A stretch of DNA of 64,000 nt from contig NC_079203.1 of assembly GCF_026745355.1 (NCBI RefSeq), positions 4,459,362-4,523,361 on the forward strand, written 5' to 3'. Source of the DNA: Beta vulgaris subsp. vulgaris. Lineage: Eukaryota; Streptophyta; Magnoliopsida; Caryophyllales; Amaranthaceae. This document shows, one piece after another, positions 33,486 through 45,025 of the stretch (its first letter is position 1; each line of letters begins with the position of its first letter). The position numbers and the translations under genes are program-made. The notes beneath the pieces are model-generated. The model was not told where the DNA came from. It worked only from the letters and a program-made list of their open reading frames with translations, and made no database searches.

Positions 33486-35569
33486 ATGGTGATTGTAGCA
33501 TCAGATTGTGTTGGTATTCATAATTTTGCTGATGTTTTTGGTCCAATACCACCAACACAACCTTCAATTGATCCTTACCTATGCTGCGATTTCAAGGATT
33601 TGTCGATTTACCCTACGAAAAGAAATGGAATTCATGAAATCCCATCTTTGGATGATCTTCATGAAGAGTGTATTATTGGGGTTGATGATTTTGAAGTGCT
33701 TAAAGTTGTGGGCAAGGGTGCGTTTGGGAAAGTTTATCAAGTTCGGAAGAGGGGAGTATCTAATGAGATTTATGCAATGAAGGTGATTCGAAAGGACAAG
33801 ATTATTGAGAAGAATCATGTTGAATATATCAAATATGAGAGGGAGATACTTAAGAAAGTTGATCATCCCTTTATTATTAAGCTTATTTACTCATTTCAGG
33901 TAATGAATTTGGATGCTTAAATCCCTTTGGTTATACTACTAATTATCATAGCTTTGAATAGTTCTAACAACAGGCCAATTGTTTTCATTATATTTTTGTA
34001 GACCAAGTATCGGTTGTATTTTGTGCTAGATTTTGTTAATGGAGGCCAATTGTTCTTTCAACTCATTCAACATGGCTTATTCAGGTAATATTTTGTACCT
34101 CGGAATCCAAATTTTAATCACCTCAATCCATATTCGGATGTCAAAGAGTTTTAAAAAACGTTCTTGGTGGAAAAAAAATGTGAATGAAAGATCGCGATAA
34201 TGTAGTTTCACTAGCTAGTGCTGTATTTCTATGTTCAAAGTGTTATACTCTGGCAATTCAAAATTAGTTGTGACTCATGACTTTGTCTTTGAGTGCAACT
34301 GAGTTGAGACTCATTTTTTATAAGTTGAACTATATACACTGAAAACTGTATTATGTGATGGGACAACTTTTCTTAGACGTACAATAAATCTGTGTTTCAG
34401 GGAGGATTTAGGTCGAGTTTATGCAGCAGAGATAGTCTCTGCAGTTACTTACTTACATGATAACGGCATCATGCACCGCGATCTTAAGCCAGAAAACATT
34501 CTTTTAGACGCTGATGGCCATGTAAGTTTAATCTTCATCCCCCTTACATCGCCTTTATAGCAAGAGAGTGTAGCACTGATTTTATTAACTTCTATGACCA
34601 GATAATGTTGACTGACTTTGGTCTAGCAAAACAATTTGATGATACTACAAGATGTAATTCTATGTGTGGAACAACAGAGTATATGGCACCTGAAATCATT
34701 CTTGGTGAAGGCCATAACAAGGCTGCAGATTGGTGGAGTGTTGGAATTCTCTTATATGAGATGCTCACTGGAGAGGTTTTACCATATTCCTCCTTCTTTC
34801 CTCATCCATTATGTTTATTCATCATTAGAGGTGGCGAACGAGTCATATGGTTGAAGTTATATTCAAGTAATGAGTTACTTTGTTCGAGGTTGGGTTTGTT
34901 AAGTAGTTTATCCTCGATAATTAAATGCTTTAACTAATACCGTTAATCTTTTGGTCAAGAAGATAGAGTCAGTTTCAAACTTCGGTCAAAATAGGTTATT
35001 AGGTAGCTGGTTGATTCTGAGTCTGATTATTTAGATAGAGTCAATTTTATCAGGTCTATTTGAAGTTTGTAACTTATAATTTCTTGTGTATTTGGTGTAA
35101 TAGCTACCTTTCAGAGGGGGTAACAGGTACAAATTGCAGCAGAAAATACTCAAAGACAAGATCAAGTTACCAACTTTTTTATCAAGTGAAGCACATTCTC
35201 TAATAAAAGGGGTAAGATTATAGAACAACTTCCCTAGAAATTCATCTTATGTATCTTAGTTTCTTAACCTAAAGTTTCATATTTCTTTTGTACATGCAGC
35301 TGCTACAGAAAGACCCGAGCAAGAGGCTGGGAAGTGGGTCGAAAGGCGAAAACGAGATAAGAAGCCATAGATGGTTCAAGTGCATCAACTGGAAGAAGTT
35401 GGAAAACAGAGAAATTCAACCAAGTTTTAAACCAGTTGTTGGCGGGAAAGAATGTGTTGCTAATATATCAGATGAATGGACCAAAATGCCCTTGGTGGAT
35501 TCTCCAGCTACTAGTCCAAGGTCTGGGGAGCAGAATGATAATTTCAAGGATTTTGATAGTGTTGTATGA
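33486..35569 (+). CDS. S6K: S6 kinase-like AGC protein kinase with altered C-terminal hydrophobic motif
   Basis: Plant S6 kinases act downstream of TOR on ribosomal protein S6. Exons 33486-33899, 34002-34084, 34401-34521, 34602-34775, 35104-35211 and 35300-35569 join in frame to 389 residues. Visible features are the S6K N-terminal motif FADVFGPIP (14-22), glycine loop GKGAFGKV (76-83), Lys99, HRDLKPEN (191-198), DFG (211-213), activation-loop [13 protein letters not shown] with the PDK1-site Ser226, and the AGC tail [11 protein letters not shown] and [17 protein letters not shown]. The protein is shorter than remembered Arabidopsis S6K1/2 (about 465-471). At the position of the hydrophobic motif (F-x-x-F-T-Y) it reads FKDFDSVV and stops, so Asp386 replaces the TOR-phosphorylated Thr and the usual C-terminal tail is absent. 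The ATG at 33486 has G at -3 and +4. It could instead be a diverged paralogue; the kinase domain looks active. Confidence 0.9.
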
Positions 35570-35661
35570 GGTCACTTGATACAGAGTTTAATAAGGAGAA
35601 ATGTCTTAAATGTATATATGGCTTCTTATAATAAAAATGCTCCATTTGCATAGAATTAATA

Positions 35662-35915
35662 CTCCCTCCGTCCCATAATATAGTGCTTGTTTCTTTTTTA
35701 CACGGTCTCCAAGATATAACTTTGACGTTTAATATCTTCAATTTTGTATTAATAAAAAATATAAAAGTTGATATTATAAAACTACACATTGAGACGAATC
35801 TAAAGATCCCACATGACTATGCTTTTTTATATATACAAATAAGAATATTCGATCAAAGATTTAAAGTTTGACCCAACAAAAATGAAATAGGCACTATATT
35901 ATGGGACGGGAGGAG
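35662..35915. mobile_element. Stowaway-like MITE just downstream of the kinase
   Basis: Ends CTCCCTCCGTCCCATAATAT and, inverted, CTCCTCCCGTCCCATAATAT are flanked by TA. The element starts 93 bases after the stop codon, so it may lie in or next to the 3' UTR and could supply the polyadenylation region. Confidence 0.85.
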
Positions 35916-36019
35916 TAGTTTATTAACATAAGAATATTTAGAAAAAATTGTGACACTAGTAATGGTTTTTTTATTGATTTTGTAGTAAGAGGTTAGAACT
36001 TAGAACCTTGTTAAAATGG

Positions 36020-36312
36020 GGAACAAAGGTACAGAAAAATCGTTTACATTTTATAACTTATTTGACACTATTCATAAGTACAAAAAATCTTCTAGAAAAT
36101 TTTCCCATATAAGAAATATACAATCACCTTATATGACTATATTTCTTATATGTTGGGCTGAGGTTTTTATACTTTGTTTAATTCGTCTCATTGAGAATAT
36201 TATGAAAATTAAATTTTTGTGATTTTACTAATATGTAATTAAAGATATTAATGATACAAAGCGTGTATTGACAAATGTAAAAATAAAAAGTATATTAAGA
36301 GACGGAGGAATT
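36020..36312. mobile_element. Degenerate Stowaway-like MITE
   Basis: The right end (AGTATATTAAGAGACGGAGG) is clear. The left end is diverged, and the interior phrase near ACACTATTCATAAGTAC resembles the other copies. The borders are approximate. Confidence 0.4.
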
Positions 36313-36319
36313 AATTATT

Positions 36320-36612
36320 AAGAAACTAAAAGCTCGAAAGAATAAAGAGGAAAAGTTCAGCCAATTTCGTAACACAATTGAATTCCTGTAATTTCGAAGT
36401 ATACAATTGTCAAATCTACAAATCAGGGCCTCTATTTACTTTCCTCTATTGGTTACAGGAAGCTCTAAACTTTATGATATTTAAAGATTGAGTTTATTTG
36501 ACCACCTAATTATCAAATATCACATCTACTCTTTTATTACCAAAAAATGAGAATATATATTGAAACTCATGCAACGTGCACTGTAATACAGACAGAGGAG
36601 CATAGTCCACAA
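36320..36612 (-). other. Interval including the likely eIF2 beta 3' UTR
   Basis: The last 200 bases or so next to 36613 probably form the 3' UTR of the minus-strand eIF2 beta gene. No poly(A) signal stands out enough to assign. Nothing else was recognised. Confidence 0.4.
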
Positions 36613-39600
36613 TCATGAAGCACTCCGGCGTCCAACACGAGCAACAAACCCAAGCTTAACCGGCGCTACAGACCGCGCGGAACCACACTGCGCCAATAGA
36701 AAACATGTTATCCATCTTTAGTCTTTACTAACAACTTCAAACTTCTCAGCCTTTTTATTCATAACTTAAATGTTTTGCACAGAATAAAAAGGTGAACTTT
36801 TAGCAGCTTAAACAAAACTACCTAGAGCAAACACCATACAAAACCAGTAAATATCATCTTACATCCACTACTCTCATCTCCACCGCAACTCAGAAGTATA
36901 GTACTGTTCATATTGACTAATCTCAAGACAAGTGACATGTTGGATCCCGAAACATATTAGACAATCATATCATAAAAAGATGTCGTTAAGCAAATAAAAT
37001 CCAGGAAGTTTTTAATCATCATAAACATGTGGCAAAATTATAATCCCTGATAACATTCGATTCAAGCAAATGAAAGGTCTTGTTAGGCAACAAGCTTTAG
37101 GTAATATTACTATCACGGTATCCTCAGTAAAACAAAATTGAACAGAGTTATACTCTGCGTACATACAAGCTTATGTTGACGTTCAAGAGAAGCACAACTT
37201 TAAATATGCTAAGAAAGCCTCAGACACCATATTCCTTTCATTGTAAACTCAAACAATGTAGGCAAAATTAATGGACAGATCATCACAGGCCTCTTAATCA
37301 ATGTGACACAACAGAACAGATTATAAATTGCGAATTTTTCAAATTTGTTAAAGCAGAGGGAGTCGTAAAAAAAACAAGTGGGACGGTAATGTATTTCCAA
37401 CAATAATCGAAGTTGTAACATTTTATTTAAAATACGACCAAAATAAAGCAACTACGTCCACTGCATGTAAAACTCTATGTCTCTATCCAGCACTTTTTTT
37501 CTTGTTTAGTTGGGACTTGGGGACTGAGGAATTGAGAAAATTTTCAATCATATAGCATGGACGCTTCAAGATACACACTATCCAAACAAATATAGCAAGG
37601 CCTCAGACACAAAAATTTCTTTATCACTGTAAAATCATACAATGTAGACAAAATGTTGATCATCACAGGCCTTTTAACTAAAATACACCCTCCCCTCTAT
37701 TTAATATACACACCTTTAAAAATTTTGACCACATTGAGACTCAAATACAAATGGATTTCTATTGGGATAGTGAACCACATATTTCTAGTAGCATCCTAAC
37801 TTATAAATCTACATTCATCAGCAAACAAGATCCTCTTATTCAGGTGTTGTTTAGCTGGGAAAGGTTTAGGGATGTAGAGAAGAAATGGGAAGTAAAAGCA
37901 AGCAAAGCTATGGATCAATCCCAAACATGTATATAAGCACCATCAACAAAAACACGAAAGCCTCAGATACAAATATAGTTTTATCATTGTAACGTCAGAC
38001 AATGTAGGCAAATTTCGAAATATCGTCACAGGCTCCTTCTCTTATCTTAGACAGCACCAAACTAACTTTTAGTGAGCATTAAACAAATTTCAACATTATC
38101 TTCAACATATATATAGCATTCACACAATATTGTTCTTAGTCTCATGTATTTAGTCTTATAGAGAGGCCTCAGACACAATATATAAATCTTATCATTGTTA
38201 AGTCAGACAATGTAGGCAAAATTTGAAAAATCATCACAGGCCCCTTCTCTTCGACAAAACTTTAATATAGCATTTACACATATTCCTTGTTTTTATGAAT
38301 TTAATCTTATAGGGAGGCCTCAGACACAAAATATATATCTTATCATTGTCAAGTCAAACAATGTAGGCATAATATGAAAGATCATCACAGGCCCCTTCTG
38401 GAAAAAACATTCAACAAAGTTTCACTGGTGAGCATCAAGATACGTCAAACTGTACACAAAACACTTCAAATGGCATTACATGCAAATCCTCTTCATCTAT
38501 AATTAAGTCTTATTGAGAGGCCTCAGACACAAATAAAGCTTTATCATTGTAATGTCAAACAATGTAGGCAAAAATTTTGGAAGATCATCACAGGCCCCTC
38601 GTCTTGGAAAAACCATCTAACAAGAACGATAGCAAGCGCCAAAATACTTTTAAGTTTCAATGATGTTTTAGCCCTTCAAATGGGATTGCGTGCAGTCTCT
38701 TCATATTCTTATGCATTTTTGTTTAACAGGGTAGGTAAAGAGGAGAGAGGATCATAGAAGACATTATTTAAAAGGCCTGAATAGAGACAAATTATCAAAT
38801 TAGTTTATTACTCCCTCTGTTACATTAATAAAAATTAAATTCCCATGGCACAATAGGAAGAAATGGAAACTGTTGCTTTTTGGTTAAGAGAAATCAAGGA
38901 GCCACGTGAAAAGATAGGTATGTCTCAGTTGTTTCGAAACAGGCCAAAATAGCAAATGTTTTATTTATTAGAAACAGCGGGAGTACAAACTCAAAAAGAT
39001 AGGAAGACCAACTTAGACATGATCTCCCGTGTTGAAGTCATAAAATAACGGCAAACTTCATCAGCTAATCACTGGCGTCAAGCAAATCATCGAATCAACA
39101 GAAACAAGATAAGAGTCTATAGTTGTCAATACAACAGGTAGAGCTTTAGAAGACACAATAGGACAAAATTACAGTTGAAAACTTACAATTATTGCAGCGA
39201 TGAGCGACATAGGATAGGTTTACATGTGTTTGTTTAATCAATATAAATTCAATTAAAAAATGACCCGAGCGACAGGAAAAGCAAAATATTAAGAACAAAA
39301 CTTATACGCAGAGAACTGAAAGTTTAACATAAAATGTACCTGTGGGACAAGAAAGATTTTAGCACTAAAAACACACTTACAAAAACAATGAGTTGTATGC
39401 AAACTAACTTAACAGAAGTACGAAAATAAATTCATTTCAAAGACCAACATTACCTGTTCACATCTGAGAAAGAACAGACGGTTTTCCTTTGAAAGAATGG
39501 TATCCGAACTCTTGCAACCATTGCAAATAACATATTCATCTACACACACTAAAAAAAAAAAAAAAGAACTTTAGCACTTTGAACTTGAAATAGGCAATTC

Positions 39601-41756
39601 AACACATAAATTTCAAATGGTTTGTCCAATCAAGATAAAAACATTCTCCAGATAAGACCTCAAATCTTTCAAAAACTATAAAACATACCACATGGACAAC
39701 CGATAGTGAATTTATATGTATATCTCGGCAATAAACAATCACAAAAACCTTAATGTACACATAAAAAACAGCCTAGATACCGATACTTACTGACATATCT
39801 TCTCAATATCCCTTCAAAATTCTTAGGAGCAAATCTTCCCTTGACAACCAAACGCTGTTGTCCATCCAAAGAGCCACTAGTTCCCAGCTCGGATAGTAGA
39901 AAGCTCATTACATGCTCCGGCTGCCTATGCATCCTGGAAAGAAAATTTTTTAAGGACACGATACCTCATACAGACGCGGATACCAAAATAACATAATAAG
40001 AAACTAAGCATAAAGATTCATTGATGGACATAAAATATATATAAAACTAAAGCAACTACAAAGAATTAGAGATAAATCAATAAAACTCACATCTTACAAA
40101 GATCTGTGAAATTTGCAAAAACAGTCTTTTTGGTTCCTTCACGCATCACTTGTGGGGGCCTCATAACCGTTCTACGTCTGTCTCCAGCTAGTTCTGGATT
40201 ATTCTCACGAAGGACATTGAACACCCTTCCTAGAAGCTGCAAAAATGACCAAAAGTTTATTACTTGGGCATGTTCCAAGATACAAGGTAGCACAACTGGG
40301 ACCGAAAGAACAGATTGCATGTGAGCACAAAACAGAAAGGCACCATTCAAGAAGGAAAGAAGAAGCCATAATGCAAATATAAACGACATGGTGAAAATAC
40401 AATCTAACTAGTAATTCCCACGGTGGAAACAAGATCCTCATAACCAATCAATTATCAATCATAAGATCAAGTAGTATGAAACAAAGGAAAATACATCGCA
40501 ACAACACAGGTCAACCTAGAAACACCCAAGGTTAGGACTCCATACTAGTGGTAGATTGCTCAGGACAAGTCAGTGAATGAAAAAGAATTGAGGGATGTGA
40601 GTAATGGAGCTTACTTCATCATACACATAATCTCTTAGAGTCCCCTCCCAGGGATATTGAGGTGATTGCAACTCTTCACTTTCATCCCCTTGTTCATCTT
40701 CTCCAATTTCACCTAAATTATACGATTAAAACCATTCAATCAGAATATAAGCTAAGCATCTAGTGTCAACACATTAACGTAATATATATATATATATACA
40801 CCAACCACTGGATAAATTTTCTTACCTTCATTATCATCTCCTTCTTCACCAACATCATCATTATATAGATTTGGGTCAACCTGCAGATAAGAACTACGAG
40901 TTACATAACTTTAAACCTCAAAAAAATACCAAGGTTCCATAAATTATAACAAGAAGCTAAAAGAGCAACTTACTTGCTTCTTTTTCTTCTTTTTCAATCC
41001 AGCTAAAGATGTTTCAGCTCCATCAGAAACTGAGCAAATCAAAAATCATTATAATAAGTATGATAAGATCTGCATCTTCTACCCTAATCATGCTATATTA
41101 TGAAAAAATATCAATAACAAATTACTCAAAGAAGATATTTCTTTGTTTCTACTTTCACAAACGAATGGCATCACAGTCAATTCAATCAGTTAGTTATACC
41201 TGTCATGTTCTCCATCTTATCATTCAATGGTTCCACATTCTCATCATTAAATTCTTGAATAGTAACTTTCTTCTTCTTCTTTTTCTTCGTCGGATCGAAT
41301 GGAGCTAGCTGATAAAACAACCGTGCAAAGAATCAAAATGCCAGTAAGTAAGCACAGCTGCACAGAACAAAATAAGAAGTCCCTAACCTAGTTATAACCC
41401 ACAAATACACCATAGTTGTATAAAACATGCTTTCTAAGACATCACAACTGAAAATATTCACAATAAAATCTTCAGACTACAATGCAATTAAATTTTCAAC
41501 TTTATTTAGTACTATGAAGCAGAATAAGTCCATATTATCAGTAAAAAAAGTCGAATGAAATTTATACTTATTTACACCCAAAAAAAATTAGAACTTTGAG
41601 TTTAAGCTGAAATATAAAATCAGTATAAGTATATACCAATCAACCAACAATAAAAAATGGGAGAGGGGTGAATAAAATTTTAGAAAATACAATAAAAACT
41701 GGGTGAGGAATAAAACAAACCTCAGGAACATCGATGATATTATCTACTGATGCCAT
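36613..41756 (-). CDS. eIF2beta: Translation initiation factor eIF2 subunit beta
   Basis: This subunit of the eIF2-GTP-Met-tRNAi ternary complex contacts eIF5 and eIF2B through its lysine blocks. Nine coding exons on the minus strand are 41756-41721, 41308-41200, 41029-40974, 40880-40826, 40712-40615, 40236-40091, 39933-39791, 39539-39454 and 36687-36613, giving 267 residues, matching the usual plant length. Visible are two lysine runs (about 20-26 and 61-66), an acidic stretch (75-100), the conserved core ([20 protein letters not shown], 119-138; [16 protein letters not shown]) and a C-terminal zinc ribbon with Cys220, 223, 241 and 244. The last intron (36688-39453, 2.8 kb) splits the third and fourth zinc cysteines and carries six snoRNA genes. 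A leader intron (41762-41961) precedes the ATG. No damage is seen. Confidence 0.95.
37215..37293 (-). ncRNA. Box C/D snoRNA, array copy 1 (promoter-distal)
   Basis: On the minus strand it runs GAGGCC, C box GTGATGA, guide GCCTACATTGT, D'-like TTGA, C'-like CAATGAAAG, then D box CTGA and GGCTTT, which pairs with the start. The guide is complementary to ACAATGTAGGC, which I remember as part of a conserved 25S rRNA segment. It lies in the last intron of eIF2 beta, on the host strand. Confidence 0.75.
37597..37674 (-). ncRNA. Box C/D snoRNA, array copy 2, degenerate guide
   Basis: Terminal stem AAAGGCC/GGCCTT, C box GTGATGA and D box CTGA are intact. The guide has changed to GTCTACATTGT and the D' position to ATGA. 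The copy may still form the RNP core but should guide the shared rRNA site less well. Confidence 0.65.
37957..38036 (-). ncRNA. Box C/D snoRNA, array copy 3, variant C box
   Basis: The guide GCCTACATTGT is followed directly by a perfect D' box CTGA, and CAATGATAAA gives the C' box. The C box is GTGACGA instead of GTGATGA. The D box is CTGA (within TATCTGAGGC). The terminal stem is shorter than in copies 4-6. Confidence 0.7.
38162..38243 (-). ncRNA. Box C/D snoRNA, array copy 4
   Basis: It has all boxes: C GTGATGA, guide GCCTACATTGT, D' CTGA, C' AATGATAA, D CTGA, and a GGGGCC/GGCCTC terminal stem. Together with copy 5 it best represents the family. Confidence 0.8.
38314..38394 (-). ncRNA. Box C/D snoRNA, array copy 5
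   Basis: C GTGATGA, guide GCCTACATTGT, D'-like TTGA, C' AATGATAA, D CTGA and the terminal stem GGGGCC/GGCCTC are all present. Only about 70 bases separate it from copy 4. Confidence 0.8.
38516..38598 (-). ncRNA. Box C/D snoRNA, array copy 6 (first transcribed)
   Basis: C GTGATGA, guide GCCTACATTGT, D'-like TTGA, C' AATGATAA, D CTGA and a GGGGCC/GGCCTC stem are present. As the host is on the minus strand, this is the first array member after exon 8. Confidence 0.8.
38811..38983. mobile_element. Stowaway-like MITE in the last eIF2 beta intron
   Basis: Ends CTCCCTCTGTTACATTAATA and, inverted, CTCCCGCTGTTTCTAATAAA are flanked by TA. The element does not touch the snoRNA copies. Confidence 0.8.
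40783..40798. repeat. (TA)n microsatellite
   Basis: Short TA run of about eight units in an eIF2 beta intron. Confidence 0.8.
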
Positions 41757-42054
41757 TATCACTGCAAAACCAAGAAAGTAAGGAGGAAAAAATGCAAATG
41801 TTAATAAGAAAATGCAATTACAGAGCAAAAACAATTTTATAATTTATAATCAATGTCTAATTATTTAGTCATTAACACAAATTTCTTCCAGCATTAAGTT
41901 ACAAATTATTGAATATCTTTACACAAAATGAAGGAAAAAAAGAAGTAGAAAGCATTCTTACCTTAATTTTTTCAGAAAGATTAATTCTTGGTTAAGTTTG
42001 CGTTGTAAAGCTTTCTCACTCTTGCTCAAGCTCTTTCTATAGCTGCTTGTGATG

Positions 42055-42086
42055 TAGGGTTTTTGTTAGAGATTTTACAATGGGCT
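42055..42086 (-). promoter_or_regulatory. Telo-box and site II motif of the eIF2 beta promoter
   Basis: A telo-box, AAACCCTA on the minus strand (42055-42062), lies about 20 bases from a site II-type TGGGCT (42081-42086). This pairing is established for plant ribosomal-protein and translation-factor promoters. It sits just upstream of the leader exon that ends at 41962. Confidence 0.55.
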
Positions 42087-42281
42087 TTAGGTTTGAGATC
42101 ACCCTGAACTATGGGTTCTTTTGATGACTTCCTAGTCCAGACCCGAATAAGTTAATTTGGGGTATGTGAAGGTTCATGCCTTCGTGGTAATGCCCGGAGG
42201 CGCAAATTAATACCACAAGTCCACAACTAGTTTCTAGTCCCGGGCGAAATCGTGGGTTATTAACATGTTCGTGTTAAAAAA

Positions 42282-42560
42282 AAATAGGGTTGTTTTGTTA
42301 GAAATAGCATTTTAGAAATTACTTTTTCCGAAAGACAATCTTTTAAAAAACAATCTGGCAAAACACAATCTTAACTTAATTTTTTTTGGCACGAAACAAC
42401 CTTTGGCCTGAATTGTGGGTTGACTGGCCGAATTCCGGCATTGACCCACTTAAATGAGCAATGTGCCTTGCACATGACTCGTCCCTCCTTATTTTCCCAC
42501 CCATTTCCCTCCAAATCTAACACTCTCACTTACAAAAAAAACCTAACACTTTTTCCTCTT
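42282..42560. mobile_element. Partial arm related to the 51888-52999 element
   Basis: Phrases GGTTGTTTTGTTAGAAATAG, GGCACGAAACAACCTTTGG and CCGGCATTGACCCAC follow the order seen in the left arm at 51888-52100. No facing arm was found, so it looks like a truncated relative. Confidence 0.4.
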
Positions 42561-43145
42561 AACTCTGTCTTCAATGAATGATCGAACAGTGGGAACTAGT
42601 CTTTTATGCATGTGATGCGTGTGTGATTTTTTAGGGTATTTTCTTAATAAATTTTATCTAAATATAGTTTTAGAAGTATAATTTAAAATTATTGTTGCAC
42701 AAACTAATGTAAAGTGATTAGAAATTGTAATGAACATTTAGATATAAGGTCTTATAATCAATTTAAATTTATAATTTTTTTTAATTAAATAACCATTTTT
42801 CTAATTGTGTTAAGTTAATTTACTAATGCTTATTTAGTTTAATTTATCATTCAAATTTTGACCCAATCTTTAAATTATGAAAGGATATATTGTAGAAGAT
42901 TTGAATATTCAATTTTATATTTAGCTAAGGATAAGAATGACTTTTTAAAGGAGGACCCCATAGCTCCCCCTTGGCTTATATAATAGAGATTAATGGAGAG
43001 ATGAAAATTCCAGCAACAACTTGACAAAAGGTAAGCATTGAATGTTTTTTTTTTTTTTACTTTCAAAATCCCCAATTACTCTAACAGTAAATAGATTTGC
43101 CCTGCTCATAATTCGCACTTTTCATTCTCTAATTTGTACCTTTGT
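42561..43145. other. AT-rich intergenic sequence
   Basis: No gene or element was recognised. Confidence 0.45.
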
Positions 43146-43151
43146 TGACCA

Positions 43152-44190
43152 TGGAAGGAGGTAGAGTTGCGTCATCTTCAAGAAGAAGTGGGGGACCAAT
43201 TAAAGACTTATACAAAAACCCAGGTAAAGATTCCTTTTTAGGTTATGCCCAAAGTAAAAAAAAGATTTCCTTTGAAAACATAGTTAATTAGTGGACAACA
43301 TGATTACCCAATTGTTAATAGTTGTTTAATTATGTATAATTTGATGTTAATTACGTTTATGTGTTGTAATTGTAAATTTTTGTGTGTTACTAATTGTTGG
43401 AAGCATCAGACATGGAATGCTAAATGAAAGCCTAATTTCACAGTTTGAATTATGCTTGTGTTACCTGTGTTAAAGTATGTTTCTTTATATGCATCAGGTT
43501 TAACGGTAGAATAAACACTTATGACACTTGGTATAAGTTAATGGAGCCAATTCACATTAGGTTATATTATGGAGGGAAGTTTGTGACAATAAACAATAGG
43601 ACAACTTATGAGAAGGGAGTGAGTAATTTTTGTGGGATTGCAATACATTCTAATGTGGATGAGATATGTTGTTTTGAGTTTGTACATTGGATTAAGGTGA
43701 AATTAGGGTATGATGAGGTTAGGGAAATATGGTTTAGAAAGCGTGGTTATAGTTTACACAATGGTAGGAAGCAGATAAAAAGTGATGCTGAAATTGATGA
43801 GTTTTTGCAAGCTCCTGAGAATGATGGATGGTTCCATCTTTATGTGGTTCATCCACAAAGGGAGGAGGGAATAAGTAGGAGTGTGTTTGGTGCAGGGTGC
43901 GGTGGATATTAGGGAGTGAAACTGACACATGTGGGGTAAATAGCAATGTGGGTAGTGAGTCAGCAGGAGGTGAGTCAACTCACACTTTTGATGGGGGGCT
44001 ACAAGGGAATCTTGTCCAAAGTAGTGTTGAAAACCCTAGATTTGGTCAAGTTTGTTGGGAAAACCAACCCCTCAATACTGTTGCCTTCATAACCAACCCT
44101 CAACAAGCACAAAAATATTTCCCCTCATTACCCTACAGACCCAAATTACCCACATTCTCAACTGCAAAAAAGAAACCAGCTCAAATTCAA
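43152..44190 (+). pseudogene. Transposon-derived PB1-like domain protein fragment
   Basis: The frame 43541-43912 (MEPIHIRLYYGGKFVTINNR at its start) matches the PB1-like module seen at the N-terminus of many plant Mutator-type proteins. It has IRLYYGGKF, a CFEFVHWIKVKLGYDEVREI core and a KSDAEIDEFLQ end. An upstream frame (43152-43222, MEGGRVASSSRRSGGPIKDL) ends at a donor-like CAG before GTAAAG. It does not join the PB1 frame cleanly through the CATCAG acceptor at about 43498. After the stop at 43912 another frame (43897-44355) continues with Gln/Pro-rich text. No transposase catalytic domain is present. It is best read as a broken piece of a Mutator-like element. Confidence 0.6.
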
Positions 44191-44713
44191 CTTCCTTTTT
44201 GTTACCCATTGGCGAGCCTGCACGTCCAGAGGTCTTTTCTTTTTTGTCGAGTCTTCGTTCTTTTCCTCCCTCACCTCGTCAGTCTTAGGTTTTCTCTCCT
44301 CATCCCCACCTCTACTAGTGTCGCTCCACCGCAGTGTAGTTCCCCTAAATCCTAGTGGTCTCGTCGGTCTCCCCCTAGTTTTGTCATAGTCGGCGAGCTA
44401 GTCGCCTGGTCGTGAGCTTGGGCTTCCCCCTCCCCCTCCCCTGTTTTGTGGTCAGTTAGAGTAGGTTTGGGCGTCCCTTCCCTCCCGTGGTCTCTGGTTG
44501 GCTTCCCATCCCCCTAGTTACATCAGGTACACTTGTAGGGCTTCCCCTCGCCCGTCCCCTCTTTTGTTAGTGTTGTGTCGCACAAAAGTTGTAAGACATC
44601 CCCTTCCCCCTCCCCTGTTAGTGTTGCGTTGCGTCCCCCTTTGTTTTCCGATAGTGCGTCCTTCCTTCCCCCTTCCCTGTTAGTTTTAGTTATCTGTTTT
44701 TTGTTGGTTAGTT
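44191..44713. repeat. C-rich irregular repeat region
   Basis: Phrases such as CTTCCCCCTCCCCCTCCCC, TTAGTGTTGCGT and GGGCGTCCCTTCC recur five or six times with uneven spacing. The strong pyrimidine bias resembles leader regions of some plant retroelements, but the class is not established. The host sequence resumes at 46239 beyond the CACTA insertion. Confidence 0.4.
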
Positions 44714-44716
44714 ATG

Positions 44717-44990
44717 CACTAGTAGAAAAAGGACGATTTGCGTCCCTTCAATTGCGTCGCACAGACACGGAAACGACGCACAGTTCGAATTTGCGTCGCA
44801 TGTGGGGAGTTGTGCGACGCAAATCACAGAAATATGCGTCGCACAGTATAAATGGGCGTTGCAAAAGGCTAATGTGCGTCGGACCCCTTGGCCCATCCGA
44901 CGCACATCAGCCCACTAAGTTTCTCGGCTCTCTCCCTCTCCTTTTAATTTTCCCAAACCCTAAAAGGACAACTTAGTGCACAGCAGCCGC

Positions 44991-45025
<35 letters not shown>

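Noticed and set aside
37209..37451. Short minus-strand frame overlapping snoRNA copy 1
   Set aside because: The conserved signal is box C/D structure, not codons; the frame is not kept in other copies.
37215..38598. Tandem microRNA precursors
   Set aside because: The units lack long hairpins; the conserved pieces are C/D boxes and a short terminal stem.
41009..41308. Plus-strand frame opposite eIF2 beta exons
   Set aside because: Shadow of the minus-strand coding exons, which have correct splice sites and family sequence.
44498..44976. Pro/Ser-rich frames near the CACTA element
   Set aside because: They come from C-rich repeats and run into the transposon end, with no domain.
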